This document shows, piece by piece, positions 8,925-16,154 of a stretch of DNA of 64,000 bases. Location: NCBI RefSeq assembly GCF_001905845.1, contig NZ_LIVZ01000012.1, positions 282,934-346,933 on the forward strand, read 5' to 3'. Source of the DNA: Streptomyces sp. TSRI0107. GTDB taxonomy: Bacteria; Actinomycetota; Actinomycetes; Streptomycetales; Streptomycetaceae. The position numbers and the translations under genes were made by a program. Position 1 is the first letter of the stretch, and each line of letters starts with the position of its first letter. The notes under the pieces are model-generated. The model worked only from the letters and a program-made list of their open reading frames with translations. It had not been told where the DNA came from and made no database searches.

Positions 8925-9737
8925 TCAGCACGGCTTGCGCCAGACGTCCAGCTCCGGCTTCTTGAGCATCGACGACAACCGCAGTTCCCGGGCCACCGGG
9001 CAGAAACGGGCCGGCGGCTCCGCGTACTCGACGTGGAAGACCGCCTTGCCCGCCGCGACGAACGGCTCGAGGAGCGCGCATTCGCCGTACTGGGCGCACT
9101 CCTCGTTGACCGCGAAGTCGAAGTCGTCCAGCAGCTGCGGAATCTGCGCCAGGTCGTTCTTGAGGCCCACGGCCAGACCCCGCTCGTGCGCGATGTCCGC
9201 GATCATCCGGTTGTACCGGAGCTGGTCGCGGGCCGTGAGCGGGAAGCCGGTGTCGTTGCCGTAGCCCTCGACGAGGTCCGGTTCCACCGCGTCGAAGCCC
9301 TTCTCCCGGCACATGTCGAACCGGCGTTCCATGATGGGACGCAGCACCGACAGCCGGCGGATGTCCAGCCAGCGTTCGCCGCGCCAGCCGTTGGGCTCGC
9401 CCAGCACCGAACGGGGGAAGTCGTCCCGGTCGGGCCGGAAGTCCTCCCAGGCACCGACGTTGACGTAACAGATCACCTTGCGGCCGTCCCGGTGCAGGCG
9501 GGCCACGTCGGCGGCGGAGTTCTCGAAGCCGTCGATGTCGTAGACGGGCACGTCGACGGACGGGTCGACCCTGCCGTCGAGCTGCCACTGCCAGGCCAGC
9601 CCCGGACTCGGCTGCCAGACGGGTCCGGCCGCGCGGCCAGCGCCGTCACCACCGTCACCGCCGTCGTCGCCACCCGAGCACGCGGCGAGGACGGCGAGCA
9701 GCACCAGGGCGACGACGGCCGGGACGAGCCGCCTCAC
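8925..9737 (-). CDS. Secreted GH114-type endo-alpha-1,4-polygalactosaminidase lipoprotein (Ega3-like)
   Basis: This 270-aa protein has a lipoprotein signal: basic start, hydrophobic core and LAAC lipobox with Cys20. A Gly/Asp-rich linker precedes a TIM-barrel typical of GH114. Visible motifs are WQWQLDG, VPVYDIDGFEN, VICYVNVGAWEDFRPDRDDFP, and FDAVEPDLVEGYGNDTGFPL, whose EPD Asp is the expected nucleophile region. AVNEECAQYGEC carries the expected acid/base Glu. The characterised fungal relative Ega3 cleaves alpha-1,4-linked galactosamine in galactosaminogalactan. GTG at 9737 overlaps the stop of the spherulin-4 gene (GTGA). It is the last gene of the eight-gene exopolysaccharide locus, where it may trim the product on the cell surface (inference). 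Confidence 0.88.
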   Translation of the reverse strand: MRRLVPAVVALVLLAVLAACSGGDDGGDGGDGAGRAAGPVWQPSPGLAWQWQLDGRVDPSVDVPVYDIDGFENSAADVARLHRDGRKVICYVNVGAWEDFRPDRDDFPRSVLGEPNGWRGERWLDIRRLSVLRPIMERRFDMCREKGFDAVEPDLVEGYGNDTGFPLTARDQLRYNRMIADIAHERGLAVGLKNDLAQIPQLLDDFDFAVNEECAQYGECALLEPFVAAGKAVFHVEYAEPPARFCPVARELRLSSMLKKPELDVWRKPC

Positions 9738-10396
9738 CGCTCGGCCTCGGCCAGCGCGGGCGTCAGCCGCGACCACGGGTTCGGCGGCTCTCCCGTCACC
9801 GGCCCGCACACCCCCGCGCCCCGCTCGCTCGCGGTGCGCACGGCGAGCGGCACGAGCGGCTCGGGCACCCCGTACACGAGGTGGCAGAACCGCTCGGGCG
9901 GCTGCCGCGCGGTCCACGACGGGCGGCTGAACGTCGACACGTACGTGGACCAGGGACCCTCGAACGTGACGGTCAGGTCGGCGAGCCGCGCATAGCCCGG
10001 AGCGGGATGGACGCCCGGGTTGAGGACCACGGTCGAGACACCGAGCCGGCGGACGGAACGCACCAGCCGACGACAGGCCGGCAACCCGTGCGGCGCCGCG
10101 GTCACCTGGTCGAGGAAGCAGCCGTCCACGCCGTACCACTCCTGGTGCCGGCGCAGATCGGCGGTGATCCGCACCGCGTCGCGCGCCCCGTAGTCCGTGT
10201 CGACGTAGCCGAGCAGCCGGGCGCCCGCCGCGCGCAGCGCCCCCGCCGCGGCGACGAACGCCGGATCCGGGGCCTCGCCCGGCCCGTTCGCGGGGTTCAG
10301 CACGACGCCGTAGGTCCGCGCCGCGCAGGTGATGAGCCGGTGCCACGCCGCGGGATCCTCGGCGGGATGGACGTACAGCGGGATCAGCAGGCTCAC
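9734..10396 (-). CDS. Spherulin-4 family glycoside hydrolase (GH135, Sph3-like)
   Basis: This 220-aa TIM-barrel protein of the spherulation-specific family 4 opens with SLLIPLYVHPAEDPAAW. Three acidic/amide positions expected to be catalytic from the Sph3 family are visible: Asp in DGCFLDQV, Asn in VVLNPGVHP and Glu in LTVTFEGPW. Sph3 of Aspergillus fumigatus hydrolyses GalNAc-containing galactosaminogalactan. The start is GTG at 10396, whose GTGA overlaps the stop of the epimerase gene; a longer upstream start would lie inside that gene. No signal peptide is seen from this start, which is odd for an enzyme expected outside the cell: it may act inside, or leave by another route. It is coupled to the GH114 gene downstream. 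Confidence 0.85.
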   Translation of the reverse strand: MSLLIPLYVHPAEDPAAWHRLITCAARTYGVVLNPANGPGEAPDPAFVAAAGALRAAGARLLGYVDTDYGARDAVRITADLRRHQEWYGVDGCFLDQVTAAPHGLPACRRLVRSVRRLGVSTVVLNPGVHPAPGYARLADLTVTFEGPWSTYVSTFSRPSWTARQPPERFCHLVYGVPEPLVPLAVRTASERGAGVCGPVTGEPPNPWSRLTPALAEAER

Positions 10397-11319
10397 GACG
10401 ACGGTACCCCTTCGGCGGCGCGGGCCGGGGCGGCCGCCGCCGCCCACAGCGCCGCCACCGACGCGTCGAGCGAGTGGGACGGCCGCCAGCCGAGGGCGTC
10501 ACCCGCGGCGGTGATGTCGGAACACTGCCACGACACCTGCGCCGACCGCGCGGACCCGCCCCCGCCCGCCTCGACGATCCGGCCCCGGAAACCCGCCACG
10601 CCCGCCAGCGCCCGCACCAGCTCACGCACCGGCACCGCGGCGCCGCCGCCGATGTTGAGCACCGGCGGGAGCGGCCCGGCGGCGGTGGCCGCGAGCCGGG
10701 CCGCCTCCGCCACGTCGCGTACGTCGACGAAGTCGCGGTGCGCGGACAGGTCACCGAGCCGCAGCACCGCGTCCGGATCGTCCCCGGCGTCCGCGAGCAG
10801 CGCGGCGACCCGGCCGGGCAGCCCGGTGGGCGGGGCTCCCGGACCGACCGGGTTCCCCACCCGCAGCACCACCGCGTCCAGCCCCGACGCGGTCACCGCC
10901 ACCGTGCCCGCCAGCTTCGTCGCACCGTACGGGCCCGCCGGACGGGTCGGCGCCGACTCCGGCACCCGTTCACCCGGTGTGCCGGGGCCGTACTCGGCGG
11001 CCGAGCCCAAATGGACCAGGCGCGCCGCGGGGGCCGCCTCCCGCAGCGCCGCGCACAGCACGGCCGGGCCACGGGCGTTCACCTCCGCGAGGGTGACCGC
11101 GTCACCGCCGGTCGCGCCCGCGCAGTTGACGACGGCGTCCGGCGCGGCCGATTCCAGCGCCCGCGCCAGGTCCCGCGGTCGGTCGGCCGCGAGGTCGACG
11201 GCGACGTCGGCGCCGGGGGAGCGGCCGGCGACGAGCACCCGCGTGTCCGGCAGGGCACGCAGCCCCGCCACGACGTGCCCGCCCAGGTAGCCGGTGGCGC
11301 CGAGAACCAGGATGCGCAT
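10393..11319 (-). CDS. NAD-dependent epimerase/dehydratase (extended SDR)
   Basis: The 308-aa product starts with the Rossmann motif GATGYLGGHV (residues about 7-16). It has NVNARG-like helix spacing, an active-site Ser-Ala-Ala-Glu stretch (LGSAAEYGPG) and the catalytic YxxxK (YGATK). Extended SDRs of this type epimerise, dehydrate or reduce nucleotide sugars; the exact substrate cannot be read from sequence. Its position between the nucleotidyltransferase and spherulin-4 genes indicates a sugar-nucleotide step for the locus polymer. The stop overlaps the GTG of the next gene, and the start lies 6 bp after the preceding stop, so it belongs to one operon. Confidence 0.88.
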   Translation of the reverse strand: MRILVLGATGYLGGHVVAGLRALPDTRVLVAGRSPGADVAVDLAADRPRDLARALESAAPDAVVNCAGATGGDAVTLAEVNARGPAVLCAALREAAPAARLVHLGSAAEYGPGTPGERVPESAPTRPAGPYGATKLAGTVAVTASGLDAVVLRVGNPVGPGAPPTGLPGRVAALLADAGDDPDAVLRLGDLSAHRDFVDVRDVAEAARLAATAAGPLPPVLNIGGGAAVPVRELVRALAGVAGFRGRIVEAGGGGSARSAQVSWQCSDITAAGDALGWRPSHSLDASVAALWAAAAAPARAAEGVPSS

Positions 11320-11325
11320 ACGTGC

Positions 11326-12039
11326 TCAGGCTCCCTTGAGCAGAAGTGACTTGCGGCTGGTGAACTCCGCGTTGGCCCGGTCGTAGTCGTCGGGGCGGCC
11401 GATGTCCAGCCAGTAGCCGTCGAACTCGTAGGCGTGCGGCGGCCGCTGCGCCGCGAGCAGGTCCAGCACCAGCTCGTCGAAGCCCAGCGGCAGCCCCGGC
11501 GTGTAGTCGGCGAGGGTGGCCCGCGAGACGCCGTAGACGCCCATGGACACCCGGTAGTCGATGCTGGGCTTCTCGGTGAAGGCGACCACCCGGCTCGCGT
11601 CCGTGGTGAGCACCCCGAAGTCGATGTGCACCTTGCGGGCGTAGGTGGCGATGGTCAGCGGCGCGCCCGACGCCTCGTGCCGCCGCAGCACGTCGGCGTA
11701 GTCGAGGTCGGTGAGCACGTCGCCGTTCATCACCAGGAAGTGCTCCGGCAGCCGCTCGCGGAGGGTGAGCAGCGGGCCCATGGTGCCGAGCGGGCTCTCC
11801 TCGACGGCGTAGTCGACGCTCACGCCCCACTGCGCGCCGTCACCGACGTAGGCGCGGATGATCTCGCCCAGATGGCCTATGGCGATGGTGCAGTGGGTGA
11901 AACCGGCCGTCGACAGCTGGCGCAGCACGATGTCGAGGATGGCGTGCTGGTCGCCGATGGGGACGAGCGGCTTGGGCAGCGCGGTGGTGTACGGCCGCAG
12001 CCGGACGCCCTTACCTCCGGCCAGGATCACTGCGTGCAT
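11326..12039 (-). CDS. Sugar-1-phosphate nucleotidyltransferase
   Basis: This 237-aa enzyme has the nucleotidyltransferase signature LAGGKGVRLRPYT...LPKPLVPIGD (residues about 6-30): the GGxGxRLxP loop binds the NTP and the PKP lysine contacts the sugar phosphate. VMNGDVLTDLDY holds the metal-binding Asp, and FTEKPSIDYRVSMGVYG and DGYWLDIGRPDDYDRAN complete the family pattern. It would make an NDP-sugar for the neighbouring dehydratase and epimerase. The family is usually specific for GDP-mannose, dTDP-glucose or CDP-glucose type products, and this one cannot be assigned. It lies 6 bp before the epimerase gene and 31 bp after the 4,6-dehydratase gene. Confidence 0.9.
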   Translation of the reverse strand: MHAVILAGGKGVRLRPYTTALPKPLVPIGDQHAILDIVLRQLSTAGFTHCTIAIGHLGEIIRAYVGDGAQWGVSVDYAVEESPLGTMGPLLTLRERLPEHFLVMNGDVLTDLDYADVLRRHEASGAPLTIATYARKVHIDFGVLTTDASRVVAFTEKPSIDYRVSMGVYGVSRATLADYTPGLPLGFDELVLDLLAAQRPPHAYEFDGYWLDIGRPDDYDRANAEFTSRKSLLLKGA

Positions 12040-12070
12040 GGCATACCTCCTGCGGTTGCTGCCGGTCGGG

Positions 12071-13072
12071 TCAGATGTTGTAGATGCCGGTCTTGTAGCG
12101 GGCCAGGTTCGCCGGGTCGACGAACCACTCCGCGGTCCGCGCGAGCCCTTCCTCCAGCGTGTGGCGGGGCCGCCAGCCGGTCGCCGCCGTCAGCCGCGTC
12201 GCGTCGGCGACGAGCCGCATCACCTCGGAGTTCGCGGGCCGCAGACGCTCCGAGTCCTCGCGGACGTCGAGCGGGGCGTCCATGACCTTGCCGATCAGCG
12301 CGACCAGGTCGCCGACGGAGATCTCCCCGCCGGTCCCCGCGTTGAACGTACGGCCGACCACCTGCTCCGCCGGCGCGGTGCCCACCGCGAGGAACGCCCG
12401 CGCGGTGTCCCGGACGAAGGTGAAGTCCCGGGTGGGGCGCAGGTCGCCGAGGGTGATGGTGCGCTGCCCGGCCGCGACCTGGCCGATGACGGTGGGGATC
12501 ACCGCGCGCATCGACTGCCGCGGGCCGAAGGTGTTGAACGGCCGCAGCGTCACCACGGGCGTGCCGAAACTGGCGTGGTAGCTGTCGGCCAGCCGGTCGC
12601 CGCCCGCCTTCGAGGCGGCGTACGGCGACTGGGTGTTGATGGGGTGGTCCTCGGTGATCGGTACGGTCTGCGCGGTGCCGTACGTCTCGCTGGTCGAGGT
12701 GTGCACCAGGCGCGGCGTGCCCAGCGCGCGCACCGCCTCCAGCACGTTCAGGGTGCCCGTGACGTTGGTGTCCACATAGCTGTGCGGGGCCTGGTAGGAG
12801 TACGGGATGGCGATGAGCGCGGCCAGGTGGTAGGCGCAGTCGGCGCCGTCGAGCAGGCCGCGCACCGAGCCCGGGTCGCGGACGTCGCCGAGGACGATCT
12901 CCACGTGGTCGAGGACGTCGGCGGGCAGGGTCTCCAGCCAGCCGTAGGAGGAGAACGAGTTGTACTGGGCCATGGCCCTCACCCGATGGCCGGAGGCGAC
13001 GAGCGCCTCGGTGAGGTGCGAGCCGATGAACCCTTCGGCTCCGGTGACGGCGGCGAGCGGTGCGGAGGTCAA
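12071..13072 (-). CDS. NAD-dependent 4,6-dehydratase/epimerase, LegB-like SDR
   Basis: The 333-aa product has the Rossmann motif TGAEGFIGSHL (residues about 9-19), HLAALIAIPYSYQAPHSYVDTN, HTSTSETYGTAQ with the catalytic Thr/Ser, and YAASKAGGD with YxxxK. NTFGPRQSMRAVIPT and DLRPTRDFTFVRDT follow. This combination is typical of the LegB/GDP- or UDP-sugar 4,6-dehydratase group used for deoxyamino sugars. The start is TTG at 13072 with AAAGGA about 9 nt upstream; longer ATG frames enter the membrane-protein gene. Its presence suggests that the locus polymer contains a modified sugar and not only galactosamine (inference). Confidence 0.85.
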   Translation of the reverse strand: MTSAPLAAVTGAEGFIGSHLTEALVASGHRVRAMAQYNSFSSYGWLETLPADVLDHVEIVLGDVRDPGSVRGLLDGADCAYHLAALIAIPYSYQAPHSYVDTNVTGTLNVLEAVRALGTPRLVHTSTSETYGTAQTVPITEDHPINTQSPYAASKAGGDRLADSYHASFGTPVVTLRPFNTFGPRQSMRAVIPTVIGQVAAGQRTITLGDLRPTRDFTFVRDTARAFLAVGTAPAEQVVGRTFNAGTGGEISVGDLVALIGKVMDAPLDVREDSERLRPANSEVMRLVADATRLTAATGWRPRHTLEEGLARTAEWFVDPANLARYKTGIYNI

Positions 13073-13143
13073 CTCTGGGGATCCTTTCGTCGGTTGGACG
13101 GCGGCGGTGCCGCGGGTCGCTTCGAGGAGCGGGGACGGGCTCG

Positions 13144-14559
13144 TCAGGCGTGCGGGGAGGGCCTGCCGAGCAGATGGATCGCGCAGGCCGCGAGACCGGC
13201 CGCGGCCACGGCGCAGACGAGCGGCAGCACGGCCGGGCCCGGCGGCAGGTCCAGCCAGGTGACCGCGCCGGCACCGCCGGCGGCGAGCAGGCAGATCACG
13301 GCCGGCGGCCAGGCCACGCCGAACGCCTGGAGGAGCAGGGCGGTCCACAGGGCCGCCGCGAGCGGCAGCAGCGCGGCCGGGCCGGCGCCGGTGAGCAGCG
13401 CCGCGGGCAGCAACAGCAGCAGATACCCGGACAGGCACAGACCGAGGACGGCGGCCGAGCGGAGCAGGAAGCCCGCGGGCGTCGCGCTGACCCGCAGCGC
13501 GGCGACCGACCAGCCGCGAAAGCGGTACAGCAGCCACTCGGCCGGGCCCATGCTCAGCGTGAGCGCGATCACCGCGTACGGGTGCCGCCGGCCCTCCAGC
13601 ATCACGAGGACCGCAGCGGCCAGTCCGAACAGGCCGTAGGGCAGCGACGAGACCGGCCGCGGCCGGGGCCCGTCGGCAGCGGCCGGGCCGGCCAGTCCCG
13701 CCCGCAGGACCGCGCCGGCGGCGGCGAGCGTCGCCAGCAGCGCCAGCAAGGGCAGGCCCACCCGCGGCACAGGGCCGGGCTCCCACCACGGCAGCGGCGC
13801 GGCGCCCGCGATCAACGGGCTGAGCGCGGCCAGCAGCAGCCGCTCCCGGCCCAGGACCAGCAACACGCCCGCCGCCGCCAGATACAGCGACTGGGCGGCC
13901 GCCACCATGGTGACCGGGCCGCCCCCGGCGGGCACCGCGGCGAGCCCCGTGGCCACCGCCGCGCCCAGCAGGGACCCGGACAGCAGGGTGCCGGCGGCCT
14001 CCCGGCGTCCCGCCACCAGCCGCAGGTGCGCCCGGTGGCCCAGCGCCTGCCCCCACGCCCAGGAGACGACGCCCGCCACGATCAGGACGGGCGCGTGCCG
14101 GTCGACGCGCCACAGCGGGGCGGTGAGCAGATAGGCCAGCGCGGGCAGCGCGAACAGGATTCCGCGCAGCAGGCAGCGCATCGTGTCGGGCCGCCAGGGG
14201 TCGGCCGCTGCGGGCGGCTCGGGAAAGGTCCGGGGCGCCCTCGCGTACAGCGCGGACGCCAGCGAGAACAGGTTCGGATGGCCGTACCGCTCCTTGATCA
14301 GGGAGGCGGACAGGCCCTCCGCCTCCAGCAGCGCGGCCACCTCGTAGGGGTGGACGGCGGGTCCGATCCGGTCGGCGAGTTCGGCGGCGAGCTCGCTGAC
14401 CGCCTCCTCGTCGGGACCCCGCCGGGGCAGCCGGATCGCGAGCGTGGTGTCGTCCAGGGCCCAGCGGGGGCGGCGGCGCGCCGGGCGGGGCGTGGCCAGC
14501 CGCAGCGCCAGCGTGTCCTGCTCGGCGCCGCCGGGTTCGAGGGACATCGGCCCGCTCAT
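13144..14559 (-). CDS. Polytopic membrane protein of exopolysaccharide locus (candidate PelG-like export component)
   Basis: This 471-aa protein has a soluble N-terminal part of about 125 residues containing HPYEVAALLEAEGLSASLIKE, then about ten or more hydrophobic helices to the C-terminus with short loops. Length and topology are close to those of PelG (about 450 aa, 12 helices), the flippase-like partner of PelF. I see no clear PelG signature, so homology is unproven. Its ATG overlaps the pelF stop (ATGA), the same adjacency as pelF-pelG in known pel operons. The most likely role is translocating or supporting synthesis of the polymer at the membrane (inference from position). Confidence 0.7.
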   Translation of the reverse strand: MSGPMSLEPGGAEQDTLALRLATPRPARRRPRWALDDTTLAIRLPRRGPDEEAVSELAAELADRIGPAVHPYEVAALLEAEGLSASLIKERYGHPNLFSLASALYARAPRTFPEPPAAADPWRPDTMRCLLRGILFALPALAYLLTAPLWRVDRHAPVLIVAGVVSWAWGQALGHRAHLRLVAGRREAAGTLLSGSLLGAAVATGLAAVPAGGGPVTMVAAAQSLYLAAAGVLLVLGRERLLLAALSPLIAGAAPLPWWEPGPVPRVGLPLLALLATLAAAGAVLRAGLAGPAAADGPRPRPVSSLPYGLFGLAAAVLVMLEGRRHPYAVIALTLSMGPAEWLLYRFRGWSVAALRVSATPAGFLLRSAAVLGLCLSGYLLLLLPAALLTGAGPAALLPLAAALWTALLLQAFGVAWPPAVICLLAAGGAGAVTWLDLPPGPAVLPLVCAVAAAGLAACAIHLLGRPSPHA

Positions 14560-16067
14560 CCGGTGAGGCTTTCCGTGCCGGTGACCGCCGGGGCGGGCAG
14601 GACGATCCGGCCGGTCGACTCCCGTCCGCCCGTGGACAGTTCGTGGTATATGGCGCGGAACGTGTCGATGGTCTGCCGCAGTGTGAACTGCTCGATCACC
14701 CGCAGCCGGGCCGCCTCGCCCATCGCCCGGCGCCGGGCGGGATCGCCCAGCAGCTCCAGCGCGGCGGCGGCCATCGCGGCCGGATCGCGCGGCGGCACCA
14801 CGAGACCGGTGTCGCCGACGGCCTCCCGCACGCCCCCCACATCCGTGGAGACGGTCGCCCGTCCGCACGACATCGCCTCTATCAGCGTGAACGGGAAACC
14901 CTCGCTGATGCTCGACAGCATCACCACGTTCCCGGCCGCGTAGGCGTCCTTGATGTCGTCGACGCGGCCCTCGAACGTCACCGCGTCGGCGTGCCCCAGC
15001 TCGGCGGCCAGGGCCTCACAGCGCTCCCGGTACGCCTCCCCGCCCCGGGGCGTCCCGCCGAACAGCCGCAGCCGCACGTCGGGCAGCCGGTCCCGGACGA
15101 GGGCGAAGGCGCGGATCAGGGTCTCCAGGTCCTTTATCGGGTCGACCCGGCCCGCCCAGCTGAGGGTGAGGGCCTCCGGCTCCGGCCCGGCCGGCGGGAA
15201 GGCGGCGGGGTCCACGCCGTTGTAGACCGTGCGGATCGACGCCGGATCGGCACCGCCCTGCTCCTCCCACAGCCGGTTGTAGCGGTTGCCGGGGGTGATC
15301 AGCGCGGCCCGCCGGTAGGTCTCCTCCGCCAGCAGCCGGAAGAAGCCCAGGATCACCGCCTTCACCGGCCAGCGGTACGGCGCGGTGCGGTAGCCGAGGT
15401 ACCGCTCGCGCAGGTAGACGCCGTGCTCGGTGAGCAGCAGCGGAACCCCGTGCCGTTCGAGCGCGGCCAGCCCCGGCAGGACGGCGACACCGCCGCTGAC
15501 GGCGTGCGCGACCCCGTTCTCGGGCGGCGGCGCGGCCAGCGGGCGCAGGGCGTGTTCGAGGAGGGCGGTCACGGTGAGCGCGTCGTGCAGCGTCGGCCGC
15601 GCCTCACGCACGGCCAGCCCGGGACGCGTCCATACGGCGGTCAGGGCCCTGATCGCGGTGTCGCCCCGCAGGAAAGGGCTGAGCTCTCCGTCCGCCGCCG
15701 CCCGCGCCAGGGTGTGCAAGGCGGGCGCGAAGCCGTCCTCGGCGCGCGGGTCGACCAGCGCGGTCAGGAACCGCTCGTAGGCGCCGGCGAGCCGCCTGCG
15801 GGAGCGGCCCCGGGGCGGGCGGCCCGGCGGGGCGGTGCCCCACATGGGCACGGACAGGACGCCGGAGACATGGCCGGGCAGGTCCCACACGACGGGCTCG
15901 CGGCCGGTGCCGGTCACGGCGATGACGTCGAAGTCGATGTCGGGCATGCCGGTGACGAGCTGGTCGCACCAGACGCTCACACCGCCGTGACTGTGCGGAT
16001 AGGTGCCTTCGGTGAGCAGGGTGACGCGCGGAGCGCCGGAGCGTCGCGCGCCGTGGTGAACGTGCAT
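14556..16067 (-). CDS. pelF: GT4 family glycosyltransferase PelF
   Basis: This 503-aa cytosolic glycosyltransferase carries the PelF signature LLTEGTYPHSHGGVSVW at residues 17-33, used for nucleotide-sugar binding. The middle has LLTEHGVYLRERYL and ITPGNRYNRLWEEQGG. The C-terminal Rossmann half has YNGVDPAAF, LSWAGRVDPIKDLETLI and the EX7E motif SEGFPFTLIEAM (Glu389 and Glu397). In Pel systems PelF polymerises UDP-GalNAc. ATG at 16067 has GGAG 8 nt upstream, and the stop overlaps the membrane-protein start. It is preceded 87 bp upstream by the Agd3-like deacetylase gene. No c-di-GMP receptor (PelD) gene is visible nearby, unlike in proteobacterial pel loci. Confidence 0.9.
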   Translation of the reverse strand: MHVHHGARRSGAPRVTLLTEGTYPHSHGGVSVWCDQLVTGMPDIDFDVIAVTGTGREPVVWDLPGHVSGVLSVPMWGTAPPGRPPRGRSRRRLAGAYERFLTALVDPRAEDGFAPALHTLARAAADGELSPFLRGDTAIRALTAVWTRPGLAVREARPTLHDALTVTALLEHALRPLAAPPPENGVAHAVSGGVAVLPGLAALERHGVPLLLTEHGVYLRERYLGYRTAPYRWPVKAVILGFFRLLAEETYRRAALITPGNRYNRLWEEQGGADPASIRTVYNGVDPAAFPPAGPEPEALTLSWAGRVDPIKDLETLIRAFALVRDRLPDVRLRLFGGTPRGGEAYRERCEALAAELGHADAVTFEGRVDDIKDAYAAGNVVMLSSISEGFPFTLIEAMSCGRATVSTDVGGVREAVGDTGLVVPPRDPAAMAAAALELLGDPARRRAMGEAARLRVIEQFTLRQTIDTFRAIYHELSTGGRESTGRIVLPAPAVTGTESLTG

Positions 16068-16154
16068 CGATGTGCTCCACGGCCGAGGTGTGGGGAGGGG
16101 GTGCCGGTCCCGGCCGCGGGGCGCGCGGCCGGGACCTCACTGCCGGTACGCCGG

